Source: Pyrocephalus nanus
Lineage: Eukaryota > Chordata > Aves > Passeriformes > Tyrannidae
Length of the DNA: 64,000 bases
Assembly: GCA_038380795.1 (NCBI GenBank)
Contig: CM076260.1
Location: 82,559,843-82,623,842, forward strand
Direction: 5' to 3'
Shown: positions 1 through 13,370 of the stretch, in pieces
Position numbering within the stretch: position 1 is the first letter of the stretch
How the letters are laid out: every line of letters starts with the position of its first letter
The notes under the pieces: generated by a model
Databases searched by the model: none
The model's input: the letters and a program-made list of their open reading frames with translations, nothing else
Told to the model about the DNA's origin: nothing
Program-made: the position numbers and the translations under genes

Positions 1-2244
1 ACAGAAGCAGGGGTAGAAACGGGCCCTCACTTTGCCTGAGCCATATAGAAATTAAGTACTTGAAGTATTCAGAAGTCTTCAGCCTAGCCCCTTTTCAGTA
101 TGAAATGTTCCGTGTGCCACTGACTTCACAGTGGATCAAACATTACTTTCTCAAAATAAGACCTTGGCCCTAATTTTGAGAAGTGTATAGTAAATAGAGA
201 TCCCTCTGAATATACTCTTGAAAATACTAACCTTCAACCTTCTGGCCACAACATGGAGACTAGTTCAACACTTTTGCAAGTGTGGTGTTTAGCTGCGGAA
301 TTCAAAATCCAGTTCAACACCTACGACTTGGAACTGTGTTTACTAGCTTGGTAATAGGGCCACCAAAAAAGAAGCACACATGCCAGTGTCACAGTAGCTT
401 AATGTTCAAGGCTGAAATACTGTTTGTCTGCATCAAGTGGTCACGAGGTTTAGAGCCAGCTGGCAACTGCCTGCCGAGCTCTGACCTGAGCCTGAACACA
501 GCAAGTCTGTACCTAAAATCTTACCCGAGTCATGGTGTGTTTCTTGGTGATAAAGGAGACTTTGCCTGCAGTGAGAGATGCTAAGCAGATCCATAGATTC
601 CTCATCCTTTCATCTATAAGCAGGATACGAAGGATCTTGGCACTGGCAGAGGGCTGCACAGTTAATTCATTCATGTGTGCCAGACGAAAGTCTGAAGGTG
701 AGGAAAAAATGTCTGAAAGATCTGGCCAAAAAATATGCGCCCTCATATTTTTTTTCGCTGCTGAACAGGCAATCAGAAACATTTCTCATTAATAAAGCTA
801 TTAGTCATGATCTCAGGAAACTGATGAAAATATTCTTTGGGGACATCTGAAAATAGCTTTGATTCCAAGCATTTATCGGGGGAGATGGTAGGAATTCCAT
901 GCAAAGCCTATGTTCAAAGCACTCAGATTCCTTGTGGTTTCTCATCTTCCTGGAGGTAAGCTCATAAGAGAAAAAAATGCATACCAACTTCTATGTTGTT
1001 GCACAAGCATACTGTAAGATGATCAGAGAGATTTAATCACTAAATGCCAAGAAGTTTATGTAAGGTAAGGCTCTGCCCTGCATGGGGGTACCTGAGGCAA
1101 TGGCGAGGTTGTAGGGCAGCAGCACCCATTATAAGTAAGGCAGAAGAGCAGCTCCAACACCACTTCCTTTCCAGCAGTAATGTGAACACAGAAGAGGGGG
1201 AAATAACCAAGTAGGTTATAGAAGCAATCTAGCATGTGGGAATCGGGGGTTTAAGCCCCCACTGTGCCATCAGCTTCTTTGGTGATCTAGGATAAGTCAT
1301 TTAGACATTTTGTATATTGATCCCAAACTGACTCAAATGCACAGTATTTACTGTGTGTTCAAACCTTGAGAGAACTGCCAGTGCCTGGATTAGTGTTCTG
1401 TACCCACCAAGGCTAGTGGTGGAAGTCAAGATAATTCAACCACCACTCAAAAGAGTGTGCAAATGGATTAGGAGTGAGAAGGCAGCCCTAATGGGGTGAG
1501 TAGGAAAGCAGAGTTGAATGACAACACAGAAAGCAATGCTGACTGAAAAAAAACCACAAAGTCACTCACTGTCCACCTCAGGCATGAGAAGGTGTTCCTC
1601 TTGTCAGGGTCACTCCATCACTATCCCCAGATGAGGACTGGGGCCTTTGTGCCAGCAGCTTCACGCAGCACGACCTTTCTTTTGAACCCACAGCCAGGAG
1701 GGAAAGAGCATCTTACAGACGGATATAGTAATGATACAGGATAGAGATTTAATTGGCATTATTATGTGTTATGACTCCCATACCTCCTGTTGTCTGTGCT
1801 GAGAGCCTGGAAGAAGAGTGTTTTCAATTGCACAGCTGATGAAAGAAACTAAAATAAGAACTGGAGGGTGTAACAGAAAAATCCAGACAAACTCAATTCT
1901 CCTCACTCCTGTCTAAATGAGGAAACAGATGTAGGCTTGTATGGAAGGGGAAACTCTGCTGTTTATAACATGATCTCTCTCTTTTTATTATCTGCAGACT
2001 GAAGTTTTTGGAAGACAGTGATTAAGGAGCCCCAGTGATGAGAATGGGGCATTTACCTTAGCTGGAATGAAACACAACTTTTGCAGTTGCTTTGACAATA
2101 AGCCTTGAAAAAAAGACCCTGAATAATTCAAATATGAATGGCACAAGGATACATATAGTCAATATGAAAGTAACATTATAAATACAGCATTAAACTTGAA
2201 AAAAAATGAGAAGAGAAGGAAAGGAGGGTGGAAGGCAGGCAGGC
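1..2244. other. Intergenic DNA; no gene seen
   Basis: Apart from the possible MIR-like relic this is unique AT-rich DNA with only short chance reading frames. Confidence 0.7.
1205..1400 (+). mobile_element. Possible MIR-like/CORE SINE relic
   Basis: GGGGTTTAAGCCCCCACTGT is followed by a TGCCATC segment, TGATCTAGGATAAGTCATTT and, further on, AGAACTGCCAGTGCCTGG. The order and spacing recall the tRNA-derived head, core and tail of MIR-type elements, which survive as rare relics in birds. Similarity is weak. Confidence 0.35.
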
Positions 2245-2941
<697 letters not shown>

Positions 2942-5900
2942 CTATAGTTCTGATTTTGTGTTTGCTTAATAAACAGTTCTTGAAGTGCAACTTTTCTCTT
3001 CTGTACTAGCAGAGTTTGTACTTTAGTTGAAAGGCCACATCCAAAAGAGTAATTGTGAAATCTGAGATACACAACTTTGTTTACAGAATGATACAATTCC
3101 GATAAGCCACTTCCATGTCACCACACGCCTGCCCTTTGGGCTAATGATTTTTAAGCACTGGCCTTAATAACTACCTTAAAGTAACGGATTTGATCAGAAC
3201 TGTGTAGTAGTATTATTCTTTTTATTTCAATAGCAACAAACTGTATGAATACAGCAATTCCTAGTTCAACCCTTAACCCAAAGAGCCCATAAATTGTTCT
3301 CCACACCTTTTATGGTTAAGTTTATCTACTGATGTCGGCTTCTGAGATATTTCCTTCCACTTTGTTTACTTGTACTGCTGCACTTACACAAGCAGCCTGT
3401 CATTCTCCATTATAGAAACTTTAGCTTCACAGCAAAAATAGCAATACCTGTTCTTTGTCTTTGCAGATCTGGCACTTCCCTAGAATGTTTGCAAAGACAT
3501 TATTCCAAATATGAATGTACAAAGAAGAAGGTAAGGAGAGAACACATAAATCTAGTCCTTCCTTTAGGACATTTTAATTTTTTAAAATACATAAAATCAT
3601 GATAGCAGCCTATTGAAAGATAGACTTTTTGTTCAGGGAAGGGTGACCCATCAAAAGGTGAAACAAGAGCTGTTTCTGAAGAAGGGAGCTTGTTATTGAA
3701 TGTATTTGAACCTAATTTCCAACATTAACAGCCTTTAACAGAATCAGGAGTTAATCAAAGAATTTCCAAGTTAAATTCTCAGTTTTCCACATCAATAAAA
3801 GAAATTCTTCCAAACCCACAATCTCCATAGAGAGAAAGAGTGAAATTGGTAGCCAAACCTCAATGTGCTACATATTCAACAGAATAGCATCCGTTACATG
3901 GGTAATAAATTGCCTCTGGAGGAAGAATTTTCCAGCTCAAATGAGCTTCCAAAAGCAAAGTGCAGGTGTTTGAAAACACTCCTTGGTTTAGATGTGGCGA
4001 GAGAATTTTACAGATGATAAATCTTAACCATTACTTCAGAACAACTGCCTAGTTTTTACTTCTGAATTACCCATTTGCATTACACCTCCTCATCTCTGTG
4101 TACTCAGTCTAAAATGCTCCTTTCATTTACCAACACCACCGGCCACCCAGCAACGATGGAGCTGCGTGCTCTGGGACAGAGAGAGATGCTGGGAAAGTGT
4201 ATGGGAGTGTGCAGCTGCCAGCCGCCAGAACCAGCACCCATGATTAATTTTCCAGAGCGTGACAGTCAGTTCAGATAACCATCAAAATGAAATGCAAATC
4301 AATTTCCTTATTTTAGATATCTAAATTTATGGATCTAAATATTCTCACTGTGATGCCAGCGAAATTAGGAAGTGTGTTTTGCAGGTTGTGCTGCATCAGC
4401 ATCAGCAAGCAAGGACAGAAGACAGCCAAGAAGATTCTGTGACCTGGCCTTTGGGACATGCTAGAAAGCAAAATGCATGGCCAGGATTCTTGCAGAGTTT
4501 TTAGTGTAGCTGCTGGCATGTGCTACTATGTTGGACTTTTGAGTCTTCATTATTATTGTCATACATGCTACTGGATTTTACTGGCAAGGTAGTCCTACCC
4601 TCATAACAATGAAAATATTCTTTTCCTGCTCGGACATACCACTAAATGTCATCACCAGAGCTTGAAGTAGAATTCAAGGTCTTACTTTGAACATCTCAAT
4701 CACATCCTTTAACTTTCGTCAGATTTCCTGGCATTAATAGATGCCACAATGTTTGGAAAGAAATTTTTTATGGCACCTTGCTGCTGAGTCGGCATTTCAG
4801 GTTGGGTTATACTCTCAGTCTTTTTTTGCTGCGAGAAAATGACCCTCTATCTACACTTCTTCTACCTTAGATTCCACACATCTTGTCAAATTACCTTCAA
4901 ATTCACACACTGGAACTGTTCAGGTCTCTAAGGTGTAATAATAGCTCAGTAAAAGCAAAAATTTATTCAGATGACTGCCCTTTGGGTTCCCAGATCAGAA
5001 ACAAAAATAGTTAAAATCAGCACTTATTTAGTTTAAAGAGAAAATAAGCTCACACTGCATGAAGTGTTTCAACATGCAAGTTTGAAATGAATTTTTCCTC
5101 CTCTCAAGCACTTCTGCAGTTCACCACATGCAGACACGCATCATACGTTTTTGTTGAAACAGAAAAATGCTGTATTACTTATGAGAGAAATCATAGCCAC
5201 AAATAACTTCTGAGGAGTCAGCTGAGCTCTTTGAAAATAGCCCTTCATTATATTTTCTTCTGGGCAATTTTTGTTGTCTCCTACAAAGAAGGCTGCCAAA
5301 TACCCCACATGCTACAAGCCGCCCTCCTCAGAAAGCCAAGCTGCTGTTTGATGTACCAGCCCTTCTCCGGATAATCATAATCTGGTCTGACGTGTTTGTT
5401 GATGAACATTTCACAGATATATTTTTGTTTTGCTCTTCCCTGGTTTATACCTATTCCAAGACCTTGTGTGACTCCAAGCCACCATCTGATAGAACTCAAC
5501 TTTTGGCTCTTCTCCGTGCTTGTGCATCAGCCCAGGGTCAGCGGAGCAGCGTGCTCATTGCACAGCAACAATGCAAATGAGAGGCAGGGGCACGCAAAAT
5601 TTTCTAATCCAGCTATGGGTCTGATCAGCAGGAGAAGCTGCATTCATTTTTAAGCAGGTGGTATTACACTCCAATCTGCTGCCTTGCATACTTGAAACCA
5701 TGAGCTGCTACATTCCACAGGACAACCTTTGAGGCTACCCCTGCATTTCCTCTCACAGTACTTCTCTACTGCTCCTCCAATGAGTCTAACCACTCCCAGC
5801 CTCTGAACAGGAGAGGTATCTTGCTGAAAGCATTCATCTCCCATAGCCATAGCCCATTCTCCTGGCCCTTTCCTTTTCTTAATAGAAATCCATTTTCTCT

Positions 5901-6085
5901 AGTTACTGCTGTGTGCACTGCTGCATAATCCCTGTCTTTATGGATTCGTGCCATGTCCCCCTTCCTAATAGCCTTCAACCTGCCCCTGCTCTAACAAAAT
6001 GCTCTGTAGGATGCTGAGTCCATCATGCTGCTCAGGCAGAAACAGAAAACAGTCCTTTGAGGGTCTGAACTGTGATTTTGCCCAT

Positions 6086-6113
6086 AAAAGTCCTTGTCCA
6101 AAAGTCCTTGTCC
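6086..6113 (+). repeat. Perfect tandem duplication of a 14-bp unit
   Basis: AAAAGTCCTTGTCC occurs twice in a row. Confidence 0.9.
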
Positions 6114-6550
6114 TTTTAAAAGCAAAAATGTTGGGAGGAAAGAGAGCAAGTCAGAGTATGTAGCTAGGATAGTGCTTTTAGATATAGATGTCAGAACTGG
6201 AAAACTTGTCTGTACCCTTGTTGTTTGCAGTTTATGTCCAACCCTCACAGTCTTTATCAGAGTACCTTACCTGTGATATTCCTAGCCAAACTGCAACTAC
6301 TCGGTTTTCTTTGTTTCCTGTCTCCGGAAAGGCAGCCTTTTAACTGGCTTTCAGCTCTCCAGCCTGCATTTGAAATACATGCACCATATTGAGAACTTAT
6401 TTTCTCAGATAAAACTAGGATATACCTAGAAGTAGCCAAGGGTTGACAGAGAATCTTCTCTTCACCATGAAAAAATTAGTGTCTTTCTACTGAAGTTTTC
6501 AACCATTAGCATTTTGGTTTAGGTTTGCAAACTGGCCATATATATGTTAC

Positions 6551-6607
6551 CTTGGCTAATAGCCATCAAGAGCATATTCTTGGCTAATAACCAGTCAAGA
6601 GCATATT
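6551..6607 (+). repeat. Tandem duplication of a 28-29-bp unit
   Basis: CTTGGCTAATAGCCATCAAG and AGCATATT are repeated with two small differences directly downstream. Confidence 0.85.
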
Positions 6608-9600
6608 CCATTCACGTATTCTGTACGTTTTTAATTAAATGACCTCAGTATGCCCACTCTTTGAAGTTGAATCTCTCCAACATCATTAAAACTTACTCAC
6701 ATGCTCTTACTTTGGTATTAAAATCTACTGAATACCTCCCAAAGTCTTTCATTCTTCACCCTTAGCAAGAATTGTAATTACCTTACTATAACAAGAAAAA
6801 TAATTAACAACTTAGGCTGCCAAAATTTGTTTACTTACCCATCCCAGCAGGGCAGCTTCCAGTATTATGCATATTTATCCAGTTCTCTAGAAATAAAACA
6901 AAATGACAAATTGTATTCTTGAAAATGCTCAGTTGGACCATGTAATCACATGAAATTTTTTTGCTTCTTATGATTTAGATAGTACTTTTTTGAATAAGTG
7001 CTTTTTGACTTTCCAATAAAGTTGTCAAACATTGCATAATAGTTTGACTGGGTTTTTTTCTAGGATAATAATTTGACTTGATTTTAGCTTAATAAATGCA
7101 CCCCTTTGAGATTTAAAGTTCTGATTCACAGCTAATGAAGCATAGTCAAAAGCAAGGCAAAAAGCCAATTTTTTTTACAAGTAGCTAGGAAATAAAAGCA
7201 AAACAAAACATTCTCTAAATTCAGAATTCTTTGAACTTACTTTAACCAGTTGTTATGATGCACTAGTGTCAGTGAGCGCCAGCTGTACCTTGGATGGTGT
7301 GCTTGGATGCTTAAGCAAAAGTTTCAGATGATTTGGTGGTTTTTAAGCATAGGTTTGAAAGCTTCAGCCAGACCCAAAGGCTCAGTTTAAGTAAGTCTCC
7401 TATAACTTTCTCATATCATCAGACTGAAGCAGGCTCAAATATCTGTTCTAACAGTTACAAGCTGCATTTTACTGAACAGTCGTGACCTGTACCCTATTGG
7501 TAACACTGCAGGTAATTTTTATTCAGGTATAATAATCTGTACTCTTCGTTTCCACAAATGGGTGATACCTTTTGAATGACTTCTCCTCTGCTCCCAAAAA
7601 TATTGTCCTAAAAGATGAGACAATTGCAGGCAAAACTAAACTTCCATTAAGTAAATTATTTTATAGTACTATTGTGAATGCCATATGCAGGAGAGATATT
7701 TGCTATCATTGTGCATTGTGACTAAATTATCTATTACAGCACTATTGCAATGACTGTAAGAAACTCAATTTTCTTGGTGACCATGAACAGCCCTCTGGGG
7801 TAAAATAATCTGTAATTAAAACATAAATAGGCAATGCTATTGAATATTCTTCAACTTCATAAAATCACACTTGATGTCAGTGTTGATTGAAGTGGCCATT
7901 ATGTGCACATTTTATTGACTCTCCTCTACCTGCAGAACTCCAGATGGCATTCCTATGGGCTCCTTTTCCTTGGAGAAGGAGGGCATGTGAGCCTGTTGAA
8001 AACTGAGATGCACATCTGCAGACTAACAGAAGGATATATTGCTGTATTGAACAACAAAATTGCTAGTTAAAACTCAGTGAATACTAGTTAATTGAATTCT
8101 GTCTAGTAAACATTATAGAATACTTTACAAGGAGTCCAGACTTGACCTGTTACTAATCACTCAAAGTAGAAATTTCCAACTTTGCTTTCTTCCCAAAGGC
8201 AGTGTTCTGCATGCTGTCCCAGTAGAATCTCTCTCAACCCTGTCTTATTAATGCTGTTTACTAGAAAACTGTTCCAGGTGCTCCTAGATCCTATCAATCT
8301 ACACCAACACACAGCTGTCACATTACATAGCTGTAATTACCCTGCATTAGTATTCAGGTTCCTGGCACAAGTCAGTATAGTTGAATAACCCAGAAATTTG
8401 GACTTTGCTGTATGTCTGCAATCAGGTAAATGGATGCTCAGTTCTTCTTATTTCCTGAGGAGAGTCATCCACTATTTGACATTTAAAACAGAGTGGAAGT
8501 GGCACAGAATATAGCTACTAGCATAGTTACTTCATTGCAACAGTGATGGGATTTGCCTACTGAGCTATAGGACCCTACCCATCAGGAAGAAACTCTGGGT
8601 TGGCTGAGCCCTGGCATGGGGCAAGGACTGTTCTTTTCCTTCTGCCTATGCATTCTCCAGCTGCACAGATGTCCCCATGCAAACTGAAGGTAGGAGTCTC
8701 AGCACTGGATTATTTATAAATACTCCTTGCCGTGAGATTTTGGCTTTATTAACAGGAAGCTACATTCCTTTCATTGTAGTTCCTGGACGAGTTTGTTGAT
8801 GCATGTGGAAAAATCCCATCTTCCACATGTGCATGTGGGAGGCATGTTTTGCTCTTCCTTAATCTTATTTTGGGCTTTGCTACTCAGCACTTGCATACAG
8901 AACATATCATGCCAGTACCAGCAGAAGATATGTGTGCCATGTGTAAAGCACTGAAAGGGAAAGGCATAGGAGCTAAAATCTGTTACTACCACAGGCCACC
9001 TGCTCAGGTATTGACTCTCAGCTCTCTTTGATCACCCTCGGACCCAGAAATAACACCTTCCTTTAATGTCAAGTTTTGACTTGTCCCTGGAGGATGGAAG
9101 ACAGGGTAGTTTGAAACAGCAGTTTGAATTGCACCTGAAGACCAAACTGTAGCACTGACTGAGACATTGAGTTGCAGCACTTAAAAAGATATATAATTAT
9201 CACTACATCTGCATGTCCCAGCGAAGTTCTAGCTCTAGCACTGCAGCTGTGGGGTTTCTTTGTTTCATGTTTTTATCCCTAAGTTCTAGGATTTGTTCTA
9301 CCTCTGCTATAGATGCAACTAGGAAATTCTTTGGTGCACATTCTACTCTCTTTCATCCAACGCAAACACTTATCAAGGCTTTCATTTCTTATAAATAGGA
9401 ACAAGTAGTTTGTGTTTTACCAGAAGTGTGATGCTATCAATGTATCACAAAATCTACAAGCCATTCACTCACCCATATGTTCACCAAACACTTTTCAGCT
9501 CTATCCGGTCATCCTGGATCTGTCTAAAAGCCATCTGGAATAATACATTGCCAACTTCTGATCTTCAGTTGAGTACAGTAGCAACTTTCTGAGCTCATAG

Positions 9601-12600
9601 TTGCTAAAATGACTAAATTTGGAAGCATAAAATTGCACTACAACAGAGGAGCCTGCTGGAAGTTTTATAACCCCAAGAGTATACTCTCATGTTTTCTTTT
9701 AGTCTTTTTAAAGAAGTATGTAAATAGTAAACAGCTTGATCTGCATCAATTCCAGAATAACTTCTGAGGAAAAATTTTCTATAATTTTTACTTTTTCTGA
9801 ATCTGCCTTTGCCCACTCTTTATGAGTTGCCTTTTCAAAGAACATTACTGGAATTTGTAATTTCAAGCCTTCATCTCCCTAACCTCACTTGTCCAGTCTC
9901 GCTTTATCCATGGTCTGTTCATCCACTGCTTCTATAATAAATTGTTGCCCACACATATGGACCACCTCAGGTCCTTGTATTTTCTTTTGAAATAACATCT
10001 TCCAAAAAGATTTACAAAACTCACAAGCCTGTAGACATCATGAGGAAATACAGCTTGCTGCATTCTCCAGATACAGTTAGTAACTGAGTTATCCTGTTTT
10101 TAAGAACTGGAGGCACTTGTGTTTGTAACAATAGCATAACAAGCACTGATGCTAAATGAAATTTTGCTTAAATATCATTCTCAGCAGGCCAAGCTGACAA
10201 CTTGACAATCTTTGAAAAGGTGTTGCCATTAAAAAAGACACTGCAAACCAATGCTGCAAAATATGAATTTTTTTGTCAGCATTTTGCTGATGTTGCAATT
10301 AAGTACAATGTTAATTAGAAGAAAAGGCTGTGAGTAGAAAACTGTCTATAGAAGCCTTTTATCAATTAATTTTTATTGGAATAGATGACTAAGGTCAAGT
10401 CCTGTGGTGAGGAGACTATACCTTTCTCTCTGTACTGCTTCACTGAACTGTTAGAAATCTCTGAAGACAGAGCTGTAAATAATCAAAAAACAAAAACACC
10501 AAAAAACTTAGATAGGCTTAACAAGTATTCATCCAAATGTCTCACTAGACATTCTGCTACATAACTTTTCTCTCGTCTTATTTCATGTTCTGAAACACCT
10601 AGAAAACCTCGTTCCTGGCTACCCGGAATGCCTTTGGCACACCATCTTCTATCAGTGAAATGAATACTGAGAATTGGCACTGAAAACTATTCAGCTTACT
10701 GAATATATTTTAGGGCTCAGTCAGTGGCTGTGCAACAACTTGGGTTTACTCCACTGGCAGAAAAGGCACCAAACAGAGATAAAGGTTCCTCCACTGCAGC
10801 AAATCAGTAAGTGCTTTTGATGCCAGTGATTTGTACTGACTTACAATGTCTAGAATGTGCTCCAAATTTAACTTTCGTTTTTGTTTTCATGTCACTGTTT
10901 CTGAAGACAGTAGAGACTGTAAGTAAACATAACACCAGCTCTGTCCCACTGAAGGAGTATGTAGAGCTGCTCTAGTTGGAGGGATCAGAGCTTGCTTGTC
11001 TACAGTCTTCTTAAAAAACACGGTCCTCCCTCCCTCTTAATCAATTTTACATATAAAGAGGAGTATTGCAAAATTAAAGAATAACAGTCCAGGCCTGCTC
11101 AGGAATGCCATTTTTAAGGCACAGATCTCAGGAAATACACACAGTCTCTGCTTCCAAAAGCTCTTTTCTAGGGTAATATCTTCTTACATTTCCTGTAGCT
11201 TTTCTCCCTGCCCAGATAACCTCATTTTGTGTTTCCATTACCTCATGAGTTCTACTTTATCTGACCTGTTTTACTCTGTCCCTGGCCTTCATTATATTTT
11301 TGTTAGGGCACATGTGTAGCAAGCTCAGTTACACAGCTTCTAAGTTGACTGATTTGTACTGTTTCTTATCAGAATCGAAATCTACTTAAGCACCAATTCA
11401 GCCAGGCTAGTCTTTAGATTACTGTGTATCAATGGTCTCTTGGAGAATTTTACTTATTTTCTTTCTTCCTGACTCTTAAGGTCCGTAGGTGATGCAGTGC
11501 CCAAGTGATGGGTGGGGAAAGTGCCAGTAGATGGTGCTGAAGAACATGCAGCACCTTCCCGAGCTTTGGTTATTGCTTACAGCAAGTGGCTGCTGGTGGT
11601 AGAGCATACAGAGCTGAAGAAAAAAAGCACTCTGAATTTTCATCTTGTTAAAGTAGATTAAAAATCATGCCATTTTCTTGCAATATTGAACAAAGAATTT
11701 TCAGCAAAAGGGAGAAAACTTCATCAAAAATATTATTTCCTCCGCTGCAGACCTTATGTTAGAACCTTCTCCAAACTCCTCTTGCTTTAAAACAATATAC
11801 ATTTTCATATCCTGACATATTTTTTTTACTCAACCACTGCTGCTTCCTTTTTCATTTCTTTATGTCTCGTTCCAGGATATGAGACTTCTAAGCATGGGGC
11901 AGCCACTGTGCAGAAAGTCATTTTGAGAGATTCACTTCTGCCAACCAGCCAGGAAATACAAGTCCACCTTGGTCAGATCCCCATCCCCTCCCAGGAAATT
12001 AACACTGAAACTCCTAGGATATGGACTCCTATCTTTGTATGACTTTCACTTTGTAACCTAGTCAAGGCTAGGGACACACTGTAAGTTTTCATCCTGTACT
12101 GAGTTGAAGGAAATGTTCACTTGGACAAGTAACAGATAACACCACTTCATTCAAAACCTAGAAGCCTTGAGGTAGGAGGGTAGGTTTTAGGTGGGGGCAA
12201 ACAGAAAGATGGGGAAGGTGCTCACTAGAAATAATTTAGATTGCTGGTGGTTAAATAATTATACATAAATTTGGTGCAAGTGATTGTGGCAGATTTAATG
12301 AGTGATTCTACCTCACCTTTTACTTTATTAAACTTCATGAATAAAAGATTTAGGGGACCAATTTGTCTGCCCAGATCTGTTTTTATCCGAATTCCAATCA
12401 TTCTAAAATGAAGGAAACCAGAAACACTGCCAATAAAATATTCATCTCCATGAGACCTTCCTGTTGTCATTTAAGGGCATGGTCTCATTTACGGAATTTG
12501 GATCTATAATTTCAGAAAATTCCTCTACGCCTGTCTGACAGAGTTGCCCCTCCCACTCCCCTCCACCCCCCACTAGGGAGACAGCACGAGGGAGAGGGAG

Positions 12601-13196
12601 AGCGTATCATTAACTCCCCAACGACTCACGTGCTGGTTCAAGAGCACAACTCTCTCTTCCCAGCTTTAACACATCACCCAGCTTTATGGTGTATTGCAGC
12701 TGAGACCAAGGCACACGTTTATTTCTGCTCCAGGGGTGACAATATCTGGACGATTCCCCAAAAATTATGTTGTAGTATAAAGATCTCAAAGGGCTGACAA
12801 TTCCTACAGTTTTTTGAATTGTCTTCATTTCAGAAGACATGTTCAGCTGTAGGAGTAAGGATTAAGAGGACAGATGCACAGCCAAAGAAACCTCTTGTTT
12901 AACTCCTCCATATGAGAAGAACCAGCTCCACCAGCTCCTGCCCGCTGGGCACAGGGCCATGCACAGCTGCTCTCCTGTTCTACCACCTGTGCTGAGCATG
13001 CCATGAAGTACAGAGAGGTCTTAGCTGAGCCTCAGGGTATGCAGATAAGTATGGACTGCTCTGCTACAGGATTCCAGGGTGCCAGGGCAGAAAGGGTGCC
13101 TAATGTTGAAACGCCAGATTTCAGGATTTAGGTTTTGGGATATCTCAGGAGTGCTTGGGGGATGGAGCAGGGTTGAACATGTGCCATTGGAAATGG

Positions 13197-13370
13197 CACA
13201 TTGACCCTGACACTGATTAGAGCATGGTGCTAATAAAACAAGATTTTGGTGTTGATCCCTGTATGGGCCATTCACTTAAGAGTTGGACTCAATGATCCTT
13301 GAGGATCCCTTCCCACTCAGAGCATTCTGTGAAATCTGTGAAGTGTGAATCCATGAAATCTGTGAAATTT
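13197..13370 (+). mobile_element. TguSINE1-like SINE (tRNA-Ile head, CR1 tail)
   Basis: The 5' half matches a nuclear tRNA-Ile(AAU): TTAGAGCATGGTGCTAATA covers the D-arm and anticodon arm (13217-13235), GTTGATCCCT corresponds to the T-arm/B box (13251-13260), and GGGCCA is the acceptor end (13265-13270). It continues directly into TTCACTTAAGAGTTGGACTC and a CR1-type 3' end, with degenerate ATTCTGTG-type tail repeats to about 13370. This arrangement is that of TguSINE1 from zebra finch and other songbirds, mobilised by CR1 machinery. The first bases of the head are decayed. Confidence 0.85.

Larger units (their letters stand above)
2942..13196. other. Intergenic DNA; no gene seen
   Basis: Only small tandem duplications (6086, 6551) stand out. 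The stretches at about 3020-3200 and 3830-4060 are unique and may be conserved, but nothing more can be said from one sequence. Confidence 0.65.

Noticed and set aside
5281..5499. 72-codon reverse frame with protein-like texture (Gly-rich start, Tyr/Lys-rich middle)
   Set aside because: I could not match it to any family, it lacks an extended frame on either side, and it has no visible flanking exons; a pseudogene exon remains possible but unsupported.
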